A stretch of 8,039 bases of DNA, taken from contig JACMJI010000171.1 in NCBI GenBank assembly GCA_014380705.1, positions 1 to 8,039 on the forward strand. Direction: 5' to 3'. Position 1 is the stretch's first letter; the number at the start of each line of letters is the position of its first letter. Positions 1-5,447 of the stretch are shown here, one piece after another. This DNA is from Gorillibacterium sp. Lineage in GTDB: Bacteria; Bacillota; Bacilli; Paenibacillales; NBRC-103111. Under the pieces are notes generated by a model that saw nothing but the letters and a program-made list of their open reading frames with translations, searched no databases and was not told where the DNA came from. A program made the translations under genes and the position numbers.

Positions 1-183
1 AGTTGCGTATGTTGTTTCCAATTCTTTATAGATGGCACCTTTCCACTTCATAACTAATAAATGCCAATGATCATCATAATAACTCTACCCATTATCATAC
101 GAAACGCCTGTTTTTAAGTTTCCTTTTTTATCCACCCCTTTTATATCCAAAAAGCGAGGATTAAGACCCCCGCCTCTTTGAGT
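1..183 (-). pseudogene. possible decayed coding remnant, leaves left edge
   Basis: The minus strand between the methyltransferase stop and the left edge has one frame (codons on 3k+1 positions) that reads like protein. It gives roughly GLNPRFLDIKGVDKKG and then KTGVSYDNG. A TAG follows at 85-87, and the frame resumes with SYYDDHWHLLVMKWKG and IYKELETTYAT up to base 1. Composition is protein-like on both sides of the stop (aromatic-rich YYDDHWH, charged KELE). Another TAG closes the frame at 187-189, and a different frame just upstream reads DYIDNSK next to a run of five G, so a frameshift near 167-175 is possible. I do not recognise the family. Alternatives are a pseudogene, a real gene with base errors at a contig end, or chance coding-like noncoding DNA. 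No start or Shine-Dalgarno is evident. Confidence 0.3.
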
Positions 184-216
184 TATCTATGTAATCTATT
201 CTAAGGTGCAGTTGTA

Positions 217-1092
217 TCACAAGTGACTCGCTTTGGATTTTTTAGTTAAGATCAAACGGTACTGGTGGTCAAAGCCCTCTAGGGTCAATTCTTCAACCGG
301 AATCTCGGAATCCGTAATCCATCGCCTAGCCAATGGAATGAATGAACGGTAAAGATCTGGCGGATAGTCAAGATTCAAATCTGCCTCATACTCCCAATGA
401 GTGAAGAAGAGCACTCCCCCATCCTTCATTACACGGGTCACCTCATGAATGACGGCAAGAAAAGCGGGTTTCACGGAATCCTCCAGTGTCCCCAAGAGGT
501 GACGCCGAGCAATTTCCTTTACCATGTCGGGCAGAATTTCAAACCAATTTGAATGGACGGTATCGAGATCGATCTGTTCAGCGACGATGCTTTGGATGAT
601 ATCGTTGACCGCATGCTGGAAGATGGCCACGTCAAAGGTAGCAGGAGGAACATGTTGGCCCAGTCGAAGCGCATCATCCTCGATGACATGAAGGGGAATG
701 GTTAACTTATTCGCTGCCTGACGAAAATGATTTGTCAGCTCTTCGTTCAGATTTGCCGTTGTGTAGCTCCCCTGTCCTTTTGTATAACATTCCACAGCCA
801 AGGGGACAGCGATTTGATCACCTGAAGCAATCTCTAGAATCTTAGCGTCCTGGGGAATCCTCAATTGTTCAAATAAGCGAATTTCCTCAGTTACACAATA
901 CGTAGTCATCCATGCCCACCAAAGTGGACGCTCCATGCAGATGGGAGCTGCCATCGCCAGTTGTATCAGTCGTTCCAGCTCCTCGTGGGATTCACTTTTA
1001 ATAATATCAGTCGCTTCTTCTCCGATCCACCGCCTCAAATCATGCAAAACTTCTTCCCGCTTAGCGACTTCAGCTATTCGCAATTGCCCCAT
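217..1092 (-). CDS. class I SAM-dependent methyltransferase-like protein, substrate unknown
   Basis: A 291-aa soluble protein with the outline of a Rossmann-fold methyltransferase. A helical N-terminal region (about 1-75) comes first. A motif I-like strand and loop, KILEIASGDQ, lies at 84-93, where ASGDQ replaces the usual GxGxG but keeps the acidic residue before it. A possible motif II is TTANLNE (111-117), then IEDDALRLG (137-145), FDVAIFQHAVNDI (153-165) as motif IV, and VMKDGGVLFFTHWE (221-234) as the post-motif III strand. The start at 1092 is supported by GAGGAGG ending 8 nt upstream. It has its own AT-rich control region (1093-1260), and the preceding operon ends in a terminator, so it is probably a separate unit. 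I see no transmembrane segment or signal peptide. The fold call is fairly sure; activity and substrate (small molecule or protein) cannot be read from the sequence. The weak motif I leaves open a non-catalytic relative. Confidence 0.75.
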   Translation of the reverse strand: MGQLRIAEVAKREEVLHDLRRWIGEEATDIIKSESHEELERLIQLAMAAPICMERPLWWAWMTTYCVTEEIRLFEQLRIPQDAKILEIASGDQIAVPLAVECYTKGQGSYTTANLNEELTNHFRQAANKLTIPLHVIEDDALRLGQHVPPATFDVAIFQHAVNDIIQSIVAEQIDLDTVHSNWFEILPDMVKEIARRHLLGTLEDSVKPAFLAVIHEVTRVMKDGGVLFFTHWEYEADLNLDYPPDLYRSFIPLARRWITDSEIPVEELTLEGFDHQYRLILTKKSKASHL

Positions 1093-1187
1093 ACCAATTA
1101 CCTCCTCAATTTGGCTCTCTCAACTAGAATAATACTACGAATTACTAGCAATACAATGTCTATTACCTAGCTATATCGTATGCGATT

Positions 1188-1229
1188 TTGGCATTAGAAC
1201 ATAATGATGTAGCTGTAACATAATGCCAA
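1188..1229. repeat. 9-bp inverted repeat with internal 19-bp-period direct repeat (operator-like)
   Basis: TTGGCATTA (1188-1196) and its exact complement TAATGCCAA (1221-1229) are separated by 24 nt. Inside and overlapping, AACATAATG occurs twice (1198-1206 and 1217-1225), a 19-bp period or about two helical turns. It lies about 100 bp upstream of the methyltransferase start and overlaps the candidate -10 and -35 elements, as expected of a repressor operator. On the plus strand it is followed by six T (1230-1235) and resembles a terminator, but the loop is long and there is no plus-strand gene for it to serve. Confidence 0.45.
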
Positions 1230-1248
1230 TTTTTTATTTCTTAGTCAA
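1201..1248 (-). promoter_or_regulatory. candidate tandem sigma-A promoters for the methyltransferase gene
   Basis: On the minus strand TTGACT (1243-1248) is followed after 17 nt by CATTAT (1220-1225). A second set, TTGGCA (1224-1229), is followed after 17 nt by CATTAT (1201-1206). The -35 elements match the TTGACA consensus at 5 of 6 positions and the -10 elements match TATAAT at 4 of 6, with ideal spacing. The two sets are offset by 19 bp because of the direct repeat. The upstream part of the region is A-rich. These are consensus matches only; either, both or neither may be used. Confidence 0.35.
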
Positions 1249-1281
1249 GGTTTTCTTTAGTTAGTAGAAAGCTTGCTCACC

Positions 1282-1309
1282 AAAATACCGCTTCGTAAAC
1301 GAAGCGGTA
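1282..1309 (-). terminator. rho-independent terminator of the ATP-grasp operon
   Basis: A perfect 10-bp stem, TACCGCTTCG and CGAAGCGGTA, encloses a 4-nt loop. On the minus strand it is followed by TTTT (bases 1285-1282). It begins 18 bp beyond the stop codon of the 468-aa ATP-grasp gene. The T-run is short, but the GC-rich stem is strong and the position is right. The plus-strand side lacks a T-run, so it most likely works for leftward transcription only. Confidence 0.85.
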
Positions 1310-1327
1310 CCTAGCAAACCCCGCAAT

Positions 1328-2734
1328 CTAAAACTTTGCCAGAAATCGCGAATACTGGACCGCACGCCGAACAGAGGGGCGTATTCGGACTGTACCTTCA
1401 AGTGAAGGCGTACTGCTCTCACTGTCAGCACCAAGCGGAGCATTATCTTCCTTGGAAGGCTTAGAGTTTACCTCAAGCAGCATGACCCGACCTCTCGTAT
1501 CGACAGCTAAATCAATACCGAATTCCGCAAAGTGAGCATCGCTGATATGAATCTCCAACCCCGTGGCAATGGCAAGTGCTGCTTTTTCAAGTCTGCTCTT
1601 GATCTCACTGTGCATAGTGTTCATCAGGTTGGAGCCAGTGATTGCATCATCTACAGTACTCAGCTTGCCGCCTCGAGCTAAGTTTGAAACAAACGTATGA
1701 CGAGCAGCAATGCGCGCTACGATCGAAGTTACCCGCCACAGGCCGAATTCATCGCGCTGAACAAGGGCACGAAAATCGAGCGGACATCCCCCAACACTGA
1801 TCAGATCAAGTCCTTCCTGAAGCAAATAGGCCCTTCCCTTGGTCCGTAAGGTCACACCCTCAATCATTCGGATCAAGCTTGAATAGTGTATTTTTCTAAT
1901 TGCCCCGGTAGGTCCAGCAGCATGACAGCTATACGTCCCATCCCCATTCTTATGAACACGAATAATCCCTTTACCGAGACTACCAAGCGTAGGCTTCAGG
2001 AACACACTGGAATAACGTTCGAGCATCCCCTTTAGCATCCCTTTACCCTTGTAAGCACGTGACTCTGGAAGGTAATTTCTGATTCCCTCATCCTTATGGA
2101 GAGCCTCGAACACCTCTGCTTTATTCAAATAGCGTTCATTAAACAATCCTCCGCTTGACCGTGATTTAAATTGCTGCATAAATTTCTGAACATCCACACG
2201 ATTCTCTACTACACGAGAAGTCAGTCGGTTATACACAACATCAGGCAGCGGAAACAGTTCTTGTTTCCAACCACTGTCATAAGTCCATCCCTGAATCGTA
2301 TTGCCTTCGTTTGGCAACTGTGCAGCTGAGAAAAAATAAACCAGAACTCCCAAACGTTGACCAGCCGTAGTCAATTCTCGACAAAAGGAAGAAATGGATC
2401 CAAAGGGCTTCTGCGGATCATTTCCGATCCTTGTGAGGAGTACACCAAGAAGCGGCCCCAGAACAAGAACACGACTGCTTTGCTGATATTGCAAGCACAG
2501 CACAGCGCCTTTATGGAGGCCAAATTGTTCAGCCAGCCGCGGGTGCATCCGGAAAGCCGAGCTTTTGGCAATCTCCGCGATCCGCACCTCTTTCTCTAGC
2601 GTTCCTAACCGTATAGAGTATGGAGTGCTAATCGACAGTTTCCATCTCTTCATATGAATGCTTCCGAGATAAATCGTCATTTCATCGGCAGCACCTTCGG
2701 TGGACAAGGAAAGATTGATCTTCACTCTTGCCAT
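1328..2734 (-). CDS. YheC/YheD family endospore coat-associated ATP-grasp protein (468 aa, long form)
   Basis: The longest of the three paralogues, close in length to B. subtilis YheD. About 100 N-terminal residues form the family's extra domain, ending in VLGPLLGVLL (91-100). A YheC/D middle region follows, with FPLPDVVYNR (161-170). The ATP-grasp domain runs from about 200 to 430: NYLPESRAY (220-228), nucleotide-binding lysine in FLKP (K247) with the Gly-rich loop GSLGKG (251-256), DFR (320-322), and the metal-binding strand LLEVNSKPS with E421 and N423. Between this and the final helix RRAVQYSRFL (456-465) lies a Ser/acidic stretch of about 25 residues that looks disordered. The start is supported by AGGAG ending 7 nt upstream. 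It is the last gene of the operon, 75 bp after its neighbour and just before the terminator. B. subtilis YheC and YheD associate with the spore coat; the ligation substrate of the family is unknown. Confidence 0.9.
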   Translation of the reverse strand: MARVKINLSLSTEGAADEMTIYLGSIHMKRWKLSISTPYSIRLGTLEKEVRIAEIAKSSAFRMHPRLAEQFGLHKGAVLCLQYQQSSRVLVLGPLLGVLLTRIGNDPQKPFGSISSFCRELTTAGQRLGVLVYFFSAAQLPNEGNTIQGWTYDSGWKQELFPLPDVVYNRLTSRVVENRVDVQKFMQQFKSRSSGGLFNERYLNKAEVFEALHKDEGIRNYLPESRAYKGKGMLKGMLERYSSVFLKPTLGSLGKGIIRVHKNGDGTYSCHAAGPTGAIRKIHYSSLIRMIEGVTLRTKGRAYLLQEGLDLISVGGCPLDFRALVQRDEFGLWRVTSIVARIAARHTFVSNLARGGKLSTVDDAITGSNLMNTMHSEIKSRLEKAALAIATGLEIHISDAHFAEFGIDLAVDTRGRVMLLEVNSKPSKEDNAPLGADSESSTPSLEGTVRIRPSVRRAVQYSRFLAKF

Positions 2735-2809
2735 GTGACAGCTCCTTTCCGTAGCATACGAAGCATGACAGTTGCGAGTGACAAGTGCTTACCTATCGCG
2801 ATATGAGCC

Positions 2810-3946
2810 TCAGGTTCTGTTGGTTATGAATGCCCTTCTTAAGCCTGAAGTTCCCGCTCTTTGCGCAAACCGCCTTTTATTCGCCGCAACATACATCGCA
2901 TATTGAATGGGTCGTTCGACTGATTTACGATATAGCTCCTGATTCCCCATGCCCTTAAAAATGTCCCGACCAGGCTTCGGATTTACCTCGATCAACCATA
3001 CTCGACCTTCTACATCAATTCCGATATCCAACCCGAATTCCATCATCGAGCCAAACCGCTCCTCAATCACCTGGACCACCTCAAAGGCTAGCTGCTCACA
3101 TTCTCGGCGGATCGATTCTGCTTTCTCTTGACCAAATTGTTTAGCCGCGATCTCCATAAAAGAAACGGCACTTCCCCCGCCATGAAGGTTAGAGGTCGAG
3201 CTATTTGGCGCCCCTACACGCATGCCCATCCCCGTCACATTCCATGCTCCCGCCTCGTTCTTCTGGATCAACAGTCGTGTATCGGTCACTCTTCCTTGCA
3301 CAAGCTCCAGGTCGAGTCCCTGCTGGATCATGAAATTGCCCTCACGAATCCGTTCTTGAACGGTCCATTGATCAAGCCAATGAGCAAGTTCAGAGATCGT
3401 CTTGAACCTTACACTGCTCTTCGTGAGCTTCCGGCTGCGCCCTAATACCGCATAGCCATCACGGGTCGATTCGATACGAACAATGCTGCTCCCCCCCGTT
3501 CCATTACCTGGCTTCACATAGAGCAGTGGGTGACGTTTTAGCATGAGGCGCAGCTGTTCCTTGCTATATTCTACGGTCTCAGGCATCCATTGCTTGAGTC
3601 GATCCTCCAGAAGGAACATTTGAGTGATGTTCCACTTGTTTGTAAATCGATTGTTGGCATATAAAAATAAACTAGAGGTTCGGATCTTCATGTAATCCTG
3701 ACCGCTTCTACGATATCGGTCTATAACAACTTCCGGCCAACTGTAGGTCTGGCGTTTCCACCCATTCGTGCTTGTTGGGGTGAATCCTGTCACTATGCGG
3801 TTTTTTACATCAATATCCTGCGGAGAAAACAAGAAAGCAGTTGACCCTAGTCTTTCTCCCGCACGGGCAATATCCCGGAAATAGGTTGGCTCACTGAAGG
3901 ATAATCCATTGCGGTAGACTAAAATTCCAATCACCGGTTTTTTCAT
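2810..3946 (-). CDS. YheC/YheD family endospore coat-associated ATP-grasp protein (378 aa, medium form)
   Basis: The middle paralogue, similar in length to B. subtilis YheC, lacks the extra N-terminal domain of its downstream neighbour. It opens with PVIGILVYRNG (4-14), then FLFSPQDID (39-47) and SWPEVVIDRYRR (69-80), the region typical of the family. The ATP-grasp part has WMPETVEYS (120-128), YVKP with K145, the Gly-rich loop GNGTGG (147-152), DTR (222-224), and LIEVNPKPG with E320 and N322. All nucleotide- and metal-contact positions I can align are present, so it is probably active. A basic tail of about 18 residues follows the last helix. Of two nearby ATGs I chose the second (3946), because GGAGG lies 7 nt before it but only 1 nt before the first (3952). 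It starts 26 bp after the stop of the 252-aa gene, so co-transcription is likely. The substrate is unknown. Confidence 0.9.
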   Translation of the reverse strand: MKKPVIGILVYRNGLSFSEPTYFRDIARAGERLGSTAFLFSPQDIDVKNRIVTGFTPTSTNGWKRQTYSWPEVVIDRYRRSGQDYMKIRTSSLFLYANNRFTNKWNITQMFLLEDRLKQWMPETVEYSKEQLRLMLKRHPLLYVKPGNGTGGSSIVRIESTRDGYAVLGRSRKLTKSSVRFKTISELAHWLDQWTVQERIREGNFMIQQGLDLELVQGRVTDTRLLIQKNEAGAWNVTGMGMRVGAPNSSTSNLHGGGSAVSFMEIAAKQFGQEKAESIRRECEQLAFEVVQVIEERFGSMMEFGLDIGIDVEGRVWLIEVNPKPGRDIFKGMGNQELYRKSVERPIQYAMYVAANKRRFAQRAGTSGLRRAFITNRT

Positions 3947-3953
3947 CTTCATG

Positions 3954-3958
3954 CCTCC
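3954..3958 (-). promoter_or_regulatory. Shine-Dalgarno deciding the start of the 378-aa gene
   Basis: GGAGG here is 7 nt from the ATG at 3946 and only 1 nt from the in-frame ATG at 3952. The spacing favours the inner ATG, shortening the protein by two residues. Confidence 0.8.
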
Positions 3959-3972
3959 ATTACTGAATATCC

Positions 3973-4731
3973 CTAGCTCTTTATTCTCCGGTTGTATTTG
4001 ATGTTTTGCATAATGATGCGATATGGCGTTTTATCTTTTAATTGATTAAAAATGTGTGGATCCGGCTTCGTATTTACTTCGATAATCCAAGGCTTGAGAC
4101 TTTCATCCAGTCCTATGTCTACTCCCATATCTGTCACAAATGGATAACCTTCAGAAAGATGCTCGGATATTTGCTGTCCGAGGTCCTTTAACTTTTGAAC
4201 AAAAGCAGGAATCTCTTGTGACGGCATGTGGCTTGCAAGCAAGTTTTCAAGTGGCAGTGGTGTCCCCCCCCGGTGGTAATTGGTTACAATTTTATTGGGA
4301 TGGGCGAGTCTTGCAATAATCCCGGTGCACTCCCAGTGGCCTGTTCGGTTCATCTGTACCATAATGCGGATATCAAAAGGCCGTCGATTGACTTTTAATA
4401 AAGGAATTGCCTTTTGAATAAGGTGCTTCTTGTTTCCGATCCGCTTCGCTAGCGAGTCATAAAGCTGGTCAAAATGAACAAAGTGATGTTCCTTAAGTCC
4501 CAATTGATAAACATACATTCCGTCCTGCTTTACCTTCACTCGTATGACTCCACGTCCACCCGTGCCATTGTTTGGTTTTACATAAACTTTTTTGTATTTC
4601 GCCAGGAATAGCTGCAGGTTTAGTTTGGACTCAACCATTGTATCTGGTAGATACTTCTTTAATTCGTCACTTTGCGAAAGATAGTTGGCTTTTCCAAGCT
4701 TATTATTAGGAAATACAAGTCCTTGTTCCAT
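3973..4731 (-). CDS. YheC/YheD family ATP-grasp protein (252 aa, short stand-alone form)
   Basis: A reduced member of the YheC/YheD family that is almost only the ATP-grasp domain. KYLPDTMVES (26-35) opens the domain. KVYVKP with K52 and the Gly-rich loop NGTGGRG (55-61) bind the nucleotide. DIR (120-122) and WIIEVNTKPDP (E218, N220) are the later catalytic and metal strands. It lacks both the N-terminal domain of the 468-aa paralogue and most of the leading region of the 378-aa one. The frame is open up to an ATG at 4860, but that ATG has no Shine-Dalgarno and the extra 43 residues do not resemble the family. The ATG at 4731 has GGAGG 5 nt upstream, so I start there. It is the first gene of the three-gene operon. 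A CATACATA at 4759-4766 could be a mother-cell sigma -10, but no good -35 partners it. Substrate unknown. Confidence 0.87.
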   Translation of the reverse strand: MEQGLVFPNNKLGKANYLSQSDELKKYLPDTMVESKLNLQLFLAKYKKVYVKPNNGTGGRGVIRVKVKQDGMYVYQLGLKEHHFVHFDQLYDSLAKRIGNKKHLIQKAIPLLKVNRRPFDIRIMVQMNRTGHWECTGIIARLAHPNKIVTNYHRGGTPLPLENLLASHMPSQEIPAFVQKLKDLGQQISEHLSEGYPFVTDMGVDIGLDESLKPWIIEVNTKPDPHIFNQLKDKTPYRIIMQNIKYNRRIKS

Positions 4732-4732
4732 G

Positions 4733-4876
4733 ACAACCTCCGTTACCGTTTTACTATTTATGTATGTGAACGGAGTGACGTTTGCTATAGGCTTCGATGG
4801 CCTAACCCCAAAGGAATAATCACATTGTTTGTTTACTTCTAGGATAAACGATATTGACATTGTCTTTGGAGGTTGT
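4733..4876. repeat. perfect 9-bp inverted pair of SD/start regions
   Basis: GGAGGTTGT occurs on the minus strand at 4741-4733, directly before the ATG of the 252-aa gene, and on the plus strand at 4868-4876, where ACATG follows. The plus-strand copy would serve a 7-codon frame, MNDKGIK (4879-4902, TAA). The two copies face away from each other across 126 bp that would hold the operon promoter. This may be chance convergence on a good ribosome-binding site, or the remnant of a divergent gene. Confidence 0.35.
4737..4741 (-). promoter_or_regulatory. Shine-Dalgarno deciding the start of the 252-aa gene
   Basis: GGAGG lies 5 nt before the ATG at 4731, whereas the upstream in-frame ATG at 4860 has no purine-rich element. 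This sets the protein at 252 rather than 295 residues. Confidence 0.8.
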
Positions 4877-4936
4877 ACATGAACGATAAAGGCATAAAAT
4901 AACCTTAAAGTGCATTTTATCTATTCTGCTAGAGTT

Positions 4937-4975
4937 AAAAAAGACACTGCCTTCACGGATGCGAAGGTTAGCGTC
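4937..4975 (-). terminator. rho-independent terminator after spoVIF
   Basis: On the minus strand GACGCT pairs with AGTGTC (one G-U) as the lower stem and CCTTC with GAAGG as the upper stem, with a small internal loop (aa/c) and an 8-nt apical loop, followed at once by six T. It starts about 54 bp after the spoVIF stop. It separates spoVIF from the ATP-grasp genes, so the latter need their own promoter between about 4742 and 4936. Confidence 0.8.
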
Positions 4976-5028
4976 TCCTGTTACAAGAAATCTGCAATGA
5001 ATGGATAAGGGAAATAACAGACGATGAG

Positions 5029-5316
5029 TTAACGGAACATGCCCCAAAGTCGAAGCAGATGAAACGTATTCTTAGGATCGATCCTCTGATCAATTATAAA
5101 CTGAACAATATTGGCCTTCTGTCGCTCCGTCAGCTTCTCTCCAAGAATAGCCGCTATCTTGACAAGAATCTGGTTTACTGTCGCAGGATCCTGAAGGTGA
5201 AACTTGTTGACGCCATCCAGGTTCGCTTTCACTCGATCTTTCAAAATCGGGTTTTTCATTTTGAGCTTAATCCGCTCAACAAAAGCGGGCTCTATTCCAT
5301 AATTAATATAGCTCAT
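5029..5316 (-). CDS. spoVIF: stage VI sporulation protein F
   Basis: A 95-aa soluble protein that I recognise as the SpoVIF (B. subtilis YjcC) family from its N-terminal MSYINYG, the central KNP-LKDRVK region (22-30), and the conserved end IDQRIDPKNTFHLLRLWGMFR region (75-95). In B. subtilis it is made in the mother cell under sigma-K and is needed for proper late coat assembly, reportedly acting through GerE. I chose the ATG at 5316 over the in-frame ATG at 5334 because GGAGG lies 7 nt before it and family members begin MSY-NYG. It sits 131 bp after the recG stop and is followed by an intrinsic terminator, so it is probably monocistronic. A CATAGAATG (5342-5350) is one base off the sigma-K -10 pattern CATAnnnTA and well placed, but I found no AC at the expected -35 distance. 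Confidence 0.93.
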   Translation of the reverse strand: MSYINYGIEPAFVERIKLKMKNPILKDRVKANLDGVNKFHLQDPATVNQILVKIAAILGEKLTERQKANIVQFIIDQRIDPKNTFHLLRLWGMFR

Positions 5317-5323
5317 CACAACA

Positions 5324-5328
5324 CCTCC
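5324..5328 (-). promoter_or_regulatory. Shine-Dalgarno deciding the spoVIF start
   Basis: GGAGG 7 nt before the ATG at 5316. It lies inside the longer alternative frame that begins at 5334, which argues against that longer start. Confidence 0.8.
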
Positions 5329-5447
5329 AGACATTCATTCCCATTCTATGAGGCGGCCCCGAAAAAAGACCGCGTTTCCATAAAAATGGGCGAATGGCTT
5401 TCGTGTGATACTCAGCCAAATCCCTGTCCAGCTGTGCAGGAGCGCTA

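Noticed and set aside
1188..1235. Plus-strand rho-independent terminator (9-bp stem then T6)
   Set aside because: The loop is 24 nt and AT-rich and there is no plus-strand gene upstream. An operator over the methyltransferase promoter fits better.
2794..2803. 10-bp palindrome TATCGCGATA between two ATP-grasp genes
   Set aside because: Short, isolated, without promoter or T-run context, and expected by chance at this length in kilobases of sequence.
4759..4766. CATACATA as a sigma-E or sigma-K -10 for the ATP-grasp operon
   Set aside because: Close to the -10 consensus and well placed, but no convincing -35 element at the proper spacing, so not listed as a feature.
4732..4860. Extending the 252-aa ATP-grasp protein to 295 aa from the ATG at 4860
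   Set aside because: No Shine-Dalgarno at 4860, the added residues do not look like the family, and a perfect SD-ATG exists at 4731.
4820..5047. 75-codon minus-strand frame overlapping the spoVIF end and its terminator
   Set aside because: It overlaps spoVIF out of frame, runs through the terminator hairpin and shows no family features.
5335..5447. Possible recG terminator, from a GCGGTC/GGCCGC hairpin and a CCTG/CAGG hairpin on the minus strand
   Set aside because: The first has its T-run inside the loop rather than after the stem and needs a G-U pair. The second has a 4-5 bp stem and no T-run.
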